Shown piece after piece: positions 44,038 through 52,548 of a stretch of 64,000 nt of DNA; the stretch's first letter is position 1, and each line of letters begins with the position of its first letter. Where the stretch lies: assembly GCF_041435015.1 (NCBI RefSeq), contig NZ_CP107989.1, positions 2,604,001 through 2,668,000 of the forward strand, in the 5' to 3' direction. Below the pieces are notes generated by a model. The model was not told the origin of the DNA. It saw nothing but the letters and a program-made list of their open reading frames with translations, and made no database searches. The translations under genes were made by a program, and so were the position numbers. Source of the stretch: Streptomyces canus (GTDB taxonomy: Bacteria > Actinomycetota > Actinomycetes > Streptomycetales > Streptomycetaceae).

Positions 44038-44964
44038 TCAGTACTCCAGCCGCTCGCGCCGGCCCAGCCGCATCACCAGGGCGGCGAACGCCAGCGTGAC
44101 GACGAGCAGGGCGACGCCGATGGTGGTGGCATAGGCGGCCTGTCCGTCACGGAACGCCTTCTGGTACACGTACAGGACCATGACGGTGGTCGAGTAGTCG
44201 GGGCCGCCGGGCCCGGTCGTCATGATCTGTACGACCGCGAACGACTCGGCTCCGAGGGCCAGGATGCCCATGTAGACCCAGCCGGACTGCACGGTGTCCC
44301 ACAGCAGCGGCAGGGTGATCCGGAAGAACGTGCTCGCCCGCCCCGCCCCGTCGAGCAGCGCCGCCTCGTACAGGTCCGCCGGGATGGAGGCCATACCGGC
44401 GCTGAACAGGACCACGAAGAAGCCGACCGTGGACCACACGAGGACCGCCATCACGGCCCACAGGGCGAGGCTCGGGTCGCCCAGCCACAGAGGCTGGACG
44501 CTGCCGAGCCCGATTCCGCGCAGGATCGAGTTGATGGCGCCGCTGTCCGGGTTGTACGCGAAGGCGAACAGCAGGGCGACGATCGCGATCGAGAGAACCT
44601 GCGGGAAGAAATACACGATCTTGTAGAAGGAGGAGCCCCGGACACCGGTGACGACCGGGCCTCCCCTTCTTTTCCGTCCGCCGACATTGATCATGAAGGA
44701 GAAGAACAGCGCCAGGCTGATCGTCACCAACGGCAGCACGAGCGCGAAGATCAAGCTGTGCTGCAAGGACTTCCAGAAGATCTCGTCGTCCAGCATCCTC
44801 CGGTAATTGTCCAGGCCGACCATCTTGAATTCGGGGCTCAGGCCGGTCCAGTCCGTGAACGAGTAGTAGATGGACTGGATGAACGGCCAGACCACGAATA
44901 GCGCGTACAGTCCCAGGGGCAGCGCCAGAAACCCCACGATGAACCGGTACTTGCCGTGCTGCAT
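44038..44964 (-). CDS. ngcF: N-acetylglucosamine/chitobiose ABC permease NgcF
   Basis: 308 residues, MalF-type permease; EAA motif DLYEAALLDGAGRASTFFRI. Six helices, with a cytoplasmic loop NVGGRKRRGGPVV between helices 2 and 3. ATG 44964 lies 16 bp after the ngcE stop. Forms the membrane channel with NgcG. Confidence 0.9.
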   Translation of the reverse strand: MQHGKYRFIVGFLALPLGLYALFVVWPFIQSIYYSFTDWTGLSPEFKMVGLDNYRRMLDDEIFWKSLQHSLIFALVLPLVTISLALFFSFMINVGGRKRRGGPVVTGVRGSSFYKIVYFFPQVLSIAIVALLFAFAYNPDSGAINSILRGIGLGSVQPLWLGDPSLALWAVMAVLVWSTVGFFVVLFSAGMASIPADLYEAALLDGAGRASTFFRITLPLLWDTVQSGWVYMGILALGAESFAVVQIMTTGPGGPDYSTTVMVLYVYQKAFRDGQAAYATTIGVALLVVTLAFAALVMRLGRRERLEY

Positions 44965-44980
44965 CGCCGCTCCGTTGCCG

Positions 44981-46441
44981 TTACTGGTGCTTGTAGTGCT
45001 TGATCGACGAGTCCTTCGCGGCCGCGTCGGCGAAGCCCTGGATCTTCTTGATGGCCTCCGCCGGGGTGAGCCGTCCGGCCATCATCTCGCCGAGGCCCGC
45101 CACACCGATCTGCTCCTTCTGGAGCTGGACGTACCAGTCCTGCAGCCGCGGGTTCACCACGTTGTCGCCGGCCTTCTCCAGCGCGGCCACACCGGACTTC
45201 AGGCCCGGGGTGAGGGTGATGCCGTCGGTGCCGCCGTTGTAGGCGGTCAGGGACTTGACCTTGGAAGTGAAGTTCTTCGAGGACGCCTCGCTGAGCATGA
45301 TGCGCAGCTGCTCCATGCCGCCCGCGGTGTTCTTCGCCTTGGCCGGGACGATGAAGGGTTCACCGCCGGAGGCCCAGATGGTGCCGAAGGGCATCTTGTC
45401 GGAGGAGTCGATGCCGGTGGGCGCGGAGACCGCGAGGCCGAAGTCCTTGGGGATGACGTTGGCCGACTCGTTCTCCACCCAGGAGCCGTTCGGGATGAAC
45501 AGCGCCTTGCCCTGGGCCCAGGCGGTCTGCGACTGGATGTGGTCGAGGCCGGGGGTGCCCTTGAGGACGTAGCCCTTCTTGTAGAGCTCGTAGTAGGCGT
45601 CGAAACACGCCTTGACCGCCGGGTTCTTCCAGGCGTTCGGCTCCAGGTTGTCGATGGCGTCGAGGACCTCGACGCCGCCGACCTTGCCGATCATCGGGTA
45701 GAGCGAGAAGGGGAGGTAGTACGGGTACTTGCCCGCGTACGTCCAGCCCGCCATGCCCTTCTTCTTGGCCTTCGCGCACACCGCGAGCATCTGGTCCCAG
45801 GTCTCCGGGTACTGCTCGTCGAGCGAGTCGAGGGCCTTCTGGGAGTACCAGACGCCGTAGACCGTGTAGGCGTAGTACATGATCCACACCGGGTCGCCGT
45901 CGAACTGGCCCATCTCGACGATGCCGGGGCGCAGGGTGTCGCGGACCTTCTTGCTCGGGTCGTCGTACGACGGGGCGTCCAGGAGCGGGGTGAGGTCGGC
46001 GAGCTGGTTCTTGCCGACCAGGACGCCCATGTCCATCTGCTCGGCGCCGGAGTTGTCGATGAGGTCCGGCGGGGTGCCCTGGTTGAAGCGGGGCTGGAGC
46101 GTGGACTGGATCTTCTGGGTGGCGGAGAACTTCACCTTGGCCTTGGGGAAGTTCGTCTCGTAGATCTTCACGGCGTCCTCGGCGTATTCCTTGCCGAAGC
46201 CGCCGTCGAACAGGACGAACTCCATCTGCGCGGTGTCGTTGACGGCCAGGGGGTTCTTGGCGGTCTTCTTGCCCGCCTTGGCCTTGTCGCCGCTGTCGTC
46301 GCCGCCGCTGCTGGCGCACGCGGACAGAAAACTCATCGTCGGAACGGAGATCAGACCGAGTGCGGCCGACCGCTTGATCAGATCGCGGCGGCCTACACCC
46401 GCGCTGCCGTTGTTGCTGTTCTCGGCGGAAGTGGATCCCAT
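44981..46441 (-). CDS. ngcE: N-acetylglucosamine/chitobiose-binding lipoprotein NgcE
   Basis: 486 residues. The N-region RRDLIKRSAALGLISVPTMS contains a twin-arginine and ends in the lipobox LSAC, so it may be exported by Tat and lipidated. Solute-binding family 1 domain follows, with long conserved stretches such as LDGLDEQYPETWDQMLAVC-like TWDQMLAVCAKAKKKGMAGW. ATG 46441 has GCGAGGAC upstream; TTG 46447 has poorer spacing. A DasR-like site lies 100 bp upstream, consistent with GlcNAc-linked control. Confidence 0.9.
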   Translation of the reverse strand: MGSTSAENSNNGSAGVGRRDLIKRSAALGLISVPTMSFLSACASSGGDDSGDKAKAGKKTAKNPLAVNDTAQMEFVLFDGGFGKEYAEDAVKIYETNFPKAKVKFSATQKIQSTLQPRFNQGTPPDLIDNSGAEQMDMGVLVGKNQLADLTPLLDAPSYDDPSKKVRDTLRPGIVEMGQFDGDPVWIMYYAYTVYGVWYSQKALDSLDEQYPETWDQMLAVCAKAKKKGMAGWTYAGKYPYYLPFSLYPMIGKVGGVEVLDAIDNLEPNAWKNPAVKACFDAYYELYKKGYVLKGTPGLDHIQSQTAWAQGKALFIPNGSWVENESANVIPKDFGLAVSAPTGIDSSDKMPFGTIWASGGEPFIVPAKAKNTAGGMEQLRIMLSEASSKNFTSKVKSLTAYNGGTDGITLTPGLKSGVAALEKAGDNVVNPRLQDWYVQLQKEQIGVAGLGEMMAGRLTPAEAIKKIQGFADAAAKDSSIKHYKHQ

Positions 46442-46541
46442 GCTCAAGTCCTCGCCTTCTCCAGGACTCAGGCGGTGAACCGGATCCTCCCCGGCACCGC
46501 GGTCAGGTCAAGCAGGTTCGTACAAGAGGGGTGAATCGCCG

Positions 46542-46557
46542 ACAGGTATAGTCCACT
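46542..46557. promoter_or_regulatory. Candidate DasR responsive element (dre) upstream of ngcE
   Basis: On the minus strand this reads AGTGGACTATACCTGT, matching 13 of 16 positions of the dre pattern ASTGGTCTAGACCAST as I recall it. It lies about 100 bp upstream of ngcE in a 345-bp intergenic region (46442-46786), where DasR, the GlcNAc regulator, would be expected. Confidence 0.6.
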
Positions 46558-46696
46558 TCCGGTCGAGGGAGCAAGATCGAACGCAATGTTGGCCATGGGT
46601 GTTCTCTAGTTGAGACCTCGCGGAAATATGAGCGCCCTGTGCGAAGCTTGCCGGAAAAATCCGCGACATACGCCCCGAATGCCACACCCAACCCCC

Positions 46697-46725
46697 TTGA
46701 CATCACTGTTCACTTGGGCCACTAC
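46697..46725 (+). promoter_or_regulatory. Promoter for GH92-GH67 operon
   Basis: TTGACA (46697-46702), 17 bp, CACTAC (46720-46725) resemble a housekeeping promoter. The palindrome 46747-46758 falls about 20 bp downstream of the -10, a position where a bound repressor would block transcription. Confidence 0.5.
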
Positions 46726-46746
46726 TGATCCTTGCACGGATTGTGT

Positions 46747-46758
46747 GACAACGTTGTC
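46747..46758. promoter_or_regulatory. LacI-type operator GACAACGTTGTC upstream of GH92
   Basis: Perfect 12-bp palindrome with central CG, 29 bp before the GH92 start. The same motif recurs at 63815 and, with one mismatch each, at 63770 and 23505. Confidence 0.7.
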
Positions 46759-46786
46759 CGTCCTTGTGCAGGGAGGGTACTCGCCG

Positions 46787-49700
46787 ATGGCTCGGTACAG
46801 AACTCGGCTCAGACGTAGTGCGGCGGTCGTGATCACGGCCGCCTTTTGCGTGACCGTGGGCTCGCAGGGCGCGGCGGTGGCCCTGCCCGAGGCCGCGGCC
46901 CGGGCGGACCGGGGGTTCACCTCCTCTTTCGAGGCCGGCGAACCGGCGCCCGACTGGACCAGCAGCGTCGACGGCGACCGGGCCTCCGGCGTCGACGGCG
47001 GCTACAGCACCGGCATCCCGGGCAATGTCACCGACCAGGTCACGGACGTCCGGGCGAGCGCCGAGAACACCGGCGGCGGCGAGGTGAAGGAGAACCTCGT
47101 CGACGGCGAGCCCAGTACCAAGTGGCTGGCCTTCGAGTCCACCGGCTGGGCCGAGTTCGACCTGGCCAAGCCGCTCAAGGTCGTCACCTACGCGCTGACC
47201 TCGGCCAATGACGTCGCCGAGCGTGATCCCAGGGACTGGACGCTGAAGGGCTCGACGGACGGCAAGGACTGGAAGACCCTCGACACCCGATCCGGCGAAT
47301 CGTTCGACGAACGGTTCCGGACAAAGTCGTACGACATCGCGGATCCGGCCGAATACCAGCACTTCCGGCTCGAGATCACGAAGAACAACGGCGCCTCCGG
47401 CATCCTCCAGCTGGCCGATGTGCAGCTGTCCACGGGCGGCGGCGAGGGGCCGGTGCCGCCGGACATGCTCTCGCTGGTCGACCGCGGGCCGAGCGGATCG
47501 CCCACCGCGAAGGCGGGCGCCGGATTCACCGGAAAGAGAGCCCTGCGTTACGCCGGACGGCACACCTCGGACGGGCGGGCGTACTCGTCCAACAAGGTCT
47601 TCGACGTGAACGTGGCGGTGGATCCGCTGACCCGGCTGTCGTACCGGATCTTCCCGTCGATGGCGGACGGCGACCGGGACTACGACGCCACGAACGTATC
47701 CGTGGACCTGGCCTTCACCGACGGCACCTTCCTGAGCGAGCTCGGGGCGCGTGACCAGCACGGATTCGCGCTGTCGCCCCAGGGGCAGGGCGCCGCCAAG
47801 GTGCTCTACGTCAACCAGTGGAACAACGTGGCCTCGCGGATCGGGTCGGTCGCGGCCGGGAAGACCGTCGACCGGATCCTCGTCGCGTACGACTCCCCGA
47901 GTGGGCCGGCGAAGTTCCGGGGCTGGCTGGACGACGTGACGCTGGAGCGGGCCGCGCCGGAGAAGCCGAAGGCGCATCTGTCGGACTACGCGCTCGCCAC
48001 CCGCGGCACCCACTCCAGCGGCGGCTTCTCGCGCGGCAACGACTTCCCGGCCACGGCCGTCCCGCACGGCTTCAACTTCTGGACGCCGGTGACCAACGCG
48101 TCCTCGCTGAGCTGGCTCTATGACTACGCCCGCGCCAACAACGCGGACAATCTGCCGACGGTTCAGGCGTTCAGCGCGAGCCACGAACCGAGTCCGTGGA
48201 TGGGCGACCGGCAGACCTTCCAGGTGATGCCGTCGGCCGCCCCGGGCACTCCGGACACCGGCCGTGAGGCGCGGGAGCTGGCGTTCCGGCACGAGAACGA
48301 GACGGCGCGGCCGTACTACTACGGGGTGCGGTTCGAGAACGGGCTGAAGGCGGAGATGACGCCGACCGACCACGCGGCGGCCCTGCGCTTCACCTACCCG
48401 GGCGACGACGCGAGCGTGCTCTTCGACAACGTGACGGACCAGGCGGGGCTGACGCTCGACCAGGACGCCGGGGTGATCACCGGGTACTCGGACGTGAAGT
48501 CCGGCCTGTCCACCGGGGCGACCCGGCTCTTCGTGTACGGCGTCTTCGACAAGCCGGTGACGGACGGTTCCGCCGGCGGGGTCAAGGGCTATCTGCGCTT
48601 CGACGCCGGTGCGGACCGGACCGTCACCCTGCGGCTCGCGACCTCGCTCATCAGTCTCGACCAGGCGAAGGACAACCTGCGCCAGGAGATCCCGGACGGC
48701 ACGTCCTTCGAGACGGTCCGGGACCGGGCCCTGCGGCAGTGGGACAGGCTGCTGGGCAAGGTCGAGGTGGAAGGCGCCACGCAGGACCAGCTGACCACGC
48801 TCTACTCCAGCCTGTACCGGCTGTACCTGTATCCCAACTCGGGCTTCGAGAAGGTCGGTTCGACCTACCAGTACGCCTCTCCCTTCTCCCCGATGCCGGG
48901 CCCCGACACGCCGACGCACACCGGGGCGAAGATCGTGGACGGCAAGGTGTACGTCAACAACGGTTTCTGGGACACCTATCGGACGACGTGGCCGGCGTAC
49001 TCGCTGCTGACGCCCTCTCAGGCCGGCGAGATGGTCGACGGGTTCGTCCAGCAGTACAAGGACGGCGGCTGGACCTCGCGCTGGTCATCCCCCGGGTACG
49101 CGGACCTGATGACCGGCACCTCCTCGGACGTCGCCTTCGCGGACGCGTACGTCAAGGGCGTCGACTTCGACGCGAAGTCGGCGTACGACGCGGCCCTGAA
49201 GAACGCGACCGTCGTGCCCCCGTCGTCCGGCGTGGGCCGCAAGGGCATGGAGACCTCGCCCTTCCTCGGCTACACCGGCACCGACACCCACGAGGGTCTG
49301 TCCTGGGCGCTGGAGGGCTACCTCAACGACTACGGCATCGCGCGGATGGGACAGGCGCTCTACGCGAAGACCGGCGAGAAGCGCTACAAGGAGGAGTCGG
49401 AGTACTTCCTCAACCGGGCCCGCGACTACGTGAACCTCTTCGACTCGAGGGCCGGGTTCTTCCAGGGCCGGGACGCCGACGGCAACTGGCGTGTGCAGTC
49501 GGCGAGTTACGACCCGCGGGTGTGGGGCTACGACTACACCGAGACCAACGGCTGGGGCTACGCCTTCACCGCCCCGCAGGACAGCCGGGGCCTCGCCAAC
49601 CTGTACGGCGGCCGCTCCGGGCTCGCGGAGAAGCTGGACGAGTACTTCGCGACCCCCGAGACGGCCTCGCCGGACTTCGTCGGCTCCTACGGCGGGGTCA

Positions 49701-50578
49701 TCCACGAGATGACGGAGGCGCGGGACGTCCGGATGGGCATGTACGGGCACTCCAACCAGGTCGCCCACCACGTCAACTACATGTACGACGCGGCCGGTCA
49801 GCCGTGGAAGACGCAGCGCAACGTCCGTGAGGTGCTGTCCCGGTTGTACGTCGGCAGCGAGATCGGGCAGGGCTATCACGGTGACGAGGACAACGGCGAG
49901 CAGTCGGCCTGGTATCTGTTCTCGGCGCTGGGCTTCTACCCGTTGGTGATGGGCAGCGGCGAATACGCGGTCGGCTCCCCGCTGTTCACCAAGGCCACGG
50001 TCCATCTGGAGAACGGGCGGGACCTGGTGGTCAGGGCGCCCGAGAACAGCGCGCGGAACGTGTATGTGCAGCGACTGAAGGTCAACGGCCGTGCGTGGAA
50101 GTCGACTTCACTGCCGCACTCCCTGCTGGCTCGCGGTGGTGTCCTGGACTTCGACATGGGTCCCCGTCCGTCGAAGTGGGGCACGGGGAAGAACGCGGCT
50201 CCGGTGTCGATCACCCAGGACGACGAGGTGCCCACGCCGCGCGCGGACGTGCTCGTCGGTGACGGGGCGTTGTTCGACAACACCTCGGCGACGGACGCGG
50301 CCGTGACCTCGGTGGATCTGCCGGTGTCCCAGCAGGTCAAGGGCGTCCAGTACACGGTGACGTCGTCCTCGGACCACACGAAGGCGCCGAGCGGCTGGAT
50401 CCTCCAGGGCTCGGACGACGGAACCAAGTGGAAGACCCTGGACCGGCGGTCCGGGCAGTCCTTCGCATGGGACCGGCAGACACGGGCGTTCACCGTGAGG
50501 TCTCCGGGTACGTACGGGAAGTACCGCCTGGTGCTCGACAACGAGGCGGTGGTGGCTGAAGTCGAACTGCTCGCCTGA
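46787..50578 (+). CDS. Secreted GH92 alpha-mannosidase with two F5/8 type C-like domains
   Basis: 1263 residues. Signal peptide to about residue 33; an N-terminal discoidin/CBM32-like domain (about 55-165, ENLVDGEPSTKWLAFESTGW), a jelly-roll domain (about 165-400), the GH92 catalytic module (about 400-1140; NNGFWDTYRTTWPAYSLLTP, YHGDEDNGEQSAWYLFSALG) and a second discoidin-like domain at the C-terminus (GWILQGSDDGTKWKTLDRRS). GH92 enzymes are Ca-dependent exo-alpha-mannosidases acting on high-mannose N-glycans. ATG 46787 has GGGAGGG upstream. GH67 follows after 20 bp. Confidence 0.93.
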   Translation: MARYRTRLRRSAAVVITAAFCVTVGSQGAAVALPEAAARADRGFTSSFEAGEPAPDWTSSVDGDRASGVDGGYSTGIPGNVTDQVTDVRASAENTGGGEVKENLVDGEPSTKWLAFESTGWAEFDLAKPLKVVTYALTSANDVAERDPRDWTLKGSTDGKDWKTLDTRSGESFDERFRTKSYDIADPAEYQHFRLEITKNNGASGILQLADVQLSTGGGEGPVPPDMLSLVDRGPSGSPTAKAGAGFTGKRALRYAGRHTSDGRAYSSNKVFDVNVAVDPLTRLSYRIFPSMADGDRDYDATNVSVDLAFTDGTFLSELGARDQHGFALSPQGQGAAKVLYVNQWNNVASRIGSVAAGKTVDRILVAYDSPSGPAKFRGWLDDVTLERAAPEKPKAHLSDYALATRGTHSSGGFSRGNDFPATAVPHGFNFWTPVTNASSLSWLYDYARANNADNLPTVQAFSASHEPSPWMGDRQTFQVMPSAAPGTPDTGREARELAFRHENETARPYYYGVRFENGLKAEMTPTDHAAALRFTYPGDDASVLFDNVTDQAGLTLDQDAGVITGYSDVKSGLSTGATRLFVYGVFDKPVTDGSAGGVKGYLRFDAGADRTVTLRLATSLISLDQAKDNLRQEIPDGTSFETVRDRALRQWDRLLGKVEVEGATQDQLTTLYSSLYRLYLYPNSGFEKVGSTYQYASPFSPMPGPDTPTHTGAKIVDGKVYVNNGFWDTYRTTWPAYSLLTPSQAGEMVDGFVQQYKDGGWTSRWSSPGYADLMTGTSSDVAFADAYVKGVDFDAKSAYDAALKNATVVPPSSGVGRKGMETSPFLGYTGTDTHEGLSWALEGYLNDYGIARMGQALYAKTGEKRYKEESEYFLNRARDYVNLFDSRAGFFQGRDADGNWRVQSASYDPRVWGYDYTETNGWGYAFTAPQDSRGLANLYGGRSGLAEKLDEYFATPETASPDFVGSYGGVIHEMTEARDVRMGMYGHSNQVAHHVNYMYDAAGQPWKTQRNVREVLSRLYVGSEIGQGYHGDEDNGEQSAWYLFSALGFYPLVMGSGEYAVGSPLFTKATVHLENGRDLVVRAPENSARNVYVQRLKVNGRAWKSTSLPHSLLARGGVLDFDMGPRPSKWGTGKNAAPVSITQDDEVPTPRADVLVGDGALFDNTSATDAAVTSVDLPVSQQVKGVQYTVTSSSDHTKAPSGWILQGSDDGTKWKTLDRRSGQSFAWDRQTRAFTVRSPGTYGKYRLVLDNEAVVAEVELLA

Positions 50579-50598
50579 GCAGCAGCGTTGGGGGTCTC

Positions 50599-52548
50599 AT
50601 GCAGGGTGTCGATCCGGCCTGGCTGCCGGACGGGGCGTTCCGGCCGATCGGCACCCGGCGGACCCTGATCCGTGGCTCGGGTCCACTGGTGGACACGGTC
50701 CACGGTGAGGTGGCCAGGGCCTGCGAGCGGTTCGGAGGGAGCGTCTCGCGTGAACCCGGGTCGTACGACCTGGTGTTGGAGCTGGACGGTGACGACGGCA
50801 CCGAGGGGTTCGTGTACGAGCGGGGTGACGGGTGTACGACCGTCACCGCGTCCGGCGCGCGCGGACTGCTGTACGGGTTCTTCCATGTCGTACGGCTCGG
50901 CGAGACGGCGTTCCTCGACGATGTTCGACGCGTTTCGCATCGGCCCGAGTCGGCGCTGCGGATGCTCGATCACTGGGACAACGTGGCCGTGCATCCGGTC
51001 ATGGGGCAGGTGGAGCGCGGGTACGCCGGCGGGTCACTGTTCTGGGAGGACGGGCGGGCGCGTGGGGACCTGGAGCGGGTGCGGGCCTATGGCAGGCTGC
51101 TGGCGGCCTGCGGGATCAACGCCGTGGCCGTCAACAACGTCAACGTGCACGCGGCCGAGGCACGGCTGCTGACCGACCGGATCGGTGAAGTGGCGGACGT
51201 CGCGGGCGCGTTGCGGCCGTACGGCATCCGGACGCATCTGTCGGTCACCTTCGCCGCGCCGGTCGTACTGGGCGGGCTGGCGAGCGCGGATCCGCTGGAG
51301 GAGTCGGTGCGGGCGTGGTGGGCCGGGGCGGCCGCCCGGGTGTACGCGGCGATCCCCGACTTCGGCGGGTTCGTGGTGAAGGCAGACTCCGAGGGACAGC
51401 CGGGCCCGTTCACGTACGGGCGCAGTCACGCGGACGGCGCGAACATGCTCGCCGCCGCGCTCGCGCCGCACGGCGGTACGGTCCACTGGCGGGCCTTCGT
51501 CTACGACCACCACCAGGACTGGCGGGACCGCTCGACGGACCGGGCACGGGCCGCGTACGACCATTTCGTTCCGCTGGACGGGGAGTTCGCCGACAACGCC
51601 GTCCTCCAGGTCAAGCACGGGCCCATGGACTTCCAGGTGCGGGAGCCGGTCTCCCCGCTGATCGGGGCGATGCCCGGCACCCGGTTGGCCGTGGAGCTGC
51701 AGGCGACGCAGGAGTACACCGGGCAGCAGCGGCATGTGTGCTGGCTGGGGCCGATGTGGAGCGAGGTGCTGCGGTTCGGGATCGCCGGGGAGTCTTCCGT
51801 GGGCGCGCTGGCGCGTGGCGGGCTCGTCGCCGTGGCGAACGTCGGGGACGATCCGTTCTGGACGGGTCATCCGCTGGCTCAGGCGAACCTGTACACCTTC
51901 GGCCGGCTGGCCTGGGATCCGGACGCCGACCCGCATCGCGTCCTCGACGAGTGGATCCGGCTCACCTTCGCACCCGGGCCCGGGCCCGGGCTCGCGGCGG
52001 GACTGCGCTCGGTTCTGGACGGCTCGTGGCGGACGTACGAGAAGTACACCGCTCCCCTCGGTGTGGGGTTCATGGTCCAGCCGGGGCACCACTACGGGCC
52101 GAGCGTCGACGGCTATGAGTACAGCCCCTGGGGCACCTATCACTTCGCCGACCGCGACGGCGTCGGTGTCGACAGGAGCCTGGCGAGCGGGACCGGGTAC
52201 GCGGGGCAGTACGCGAAGCCCTGGGCCGACGTGTACGAATCGCCTCACTCGTGCCCCGACGAGCTGCTGTTGTTCTTCCACCACGTGTCGTACGGGCACA
52301 GGCTGCACAGCGGCAAGACGGTGATCCAACACATCTACGACACGCACTTCGAGGGCGTGACGGAGGTCGAGGCAGCCCGGGAGCGATGGGCCTCGCTGGT
52401 GGACCTCGTGGACCCGGCGTGTCACGCACGGGTGGCGGAGCGGTTCGAGGAGCAGCTCCGCAGCGCCCGCGAGTGGCGCGATCAGGTCAACAGCTCCTTC
52501 TTCCGGAAGTCGGGGGTGGCGGACGAGCGGGGGCGGACGATCTACTGA
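50599..52548 (+). CDS. GH67 alpha-glucuronidase
   Basis: 649 residues, no signal peptide, so intracellular. Releases (4-O-methyl)glucuronic acid from aldouronic acids of xylan. GFVVKADSEGQPGPFTYGR with HADGANMLA, and VLQVKHGPMDFQVREPVSPL, are unmistakable GH67 segments; GVGFMVQPGHHYGPSVDGYE and DELLLFFHHVSYGH belong to the C-terminal domain. It is 20 bp downstream of the GH92 gene and probably shares its transcript. It overlaps the convergent GH42 gene by 7 bp at the 3' ends. Confidence 0.95.
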   Translation: MQGVDPAWLPDGAFRPIGTRRTLIRGSGPLVDTVHGEVARACERFGGSVSREPGSYDLVLELDGDDGTEGFVYERGDGCTTVTASGARGLLYGFFHVVRLGETAFLDDVRRVSHRPESALRMLDHWDNVAVHPVMGQVERGYAGGSLFWEDGRARGDLERVRAYGRLLAACGINAVAVNNVNVHAAEARLLTDRIGEVADVAGALRPYGIRTHLSVTFAAPVVLGGLASADPLEESVRAWWAGAAARVYAAIPDFGGFVVKADSEGQPGPFTYGRSHADGANMLAAALAPHGGTVHWRAFVYDHHQDWRDRSTDRARAAYDHFVPLDGEFADNAVLQVKHGPMDFQVREPVSPLIGAMPGTRLAVELQATQEYTGQQRHVCWLGPMWSEVLRFGIAGESSVGALARGGLVAVANVGDDPFWTGHPLAQANLYTFGRLAWDPDADPHRVLDEWIRLTFAPGPGPGLAAGLRSVLDGSWRTYEKYTAPLGVGFMVQPGHHYGPSVDGYEYSPWGTYHFADRDGVGVDRSLASGTGYAGQYAKPWADVYESPHSCPDELLLFFHHVSYGHRLHSGKTVIQHIYDTHFEGVTEVEAARERWASLVDLVDPACHARVAERFEEQLRSAREWRDQVNSSFFRKSGVADERGRTIY

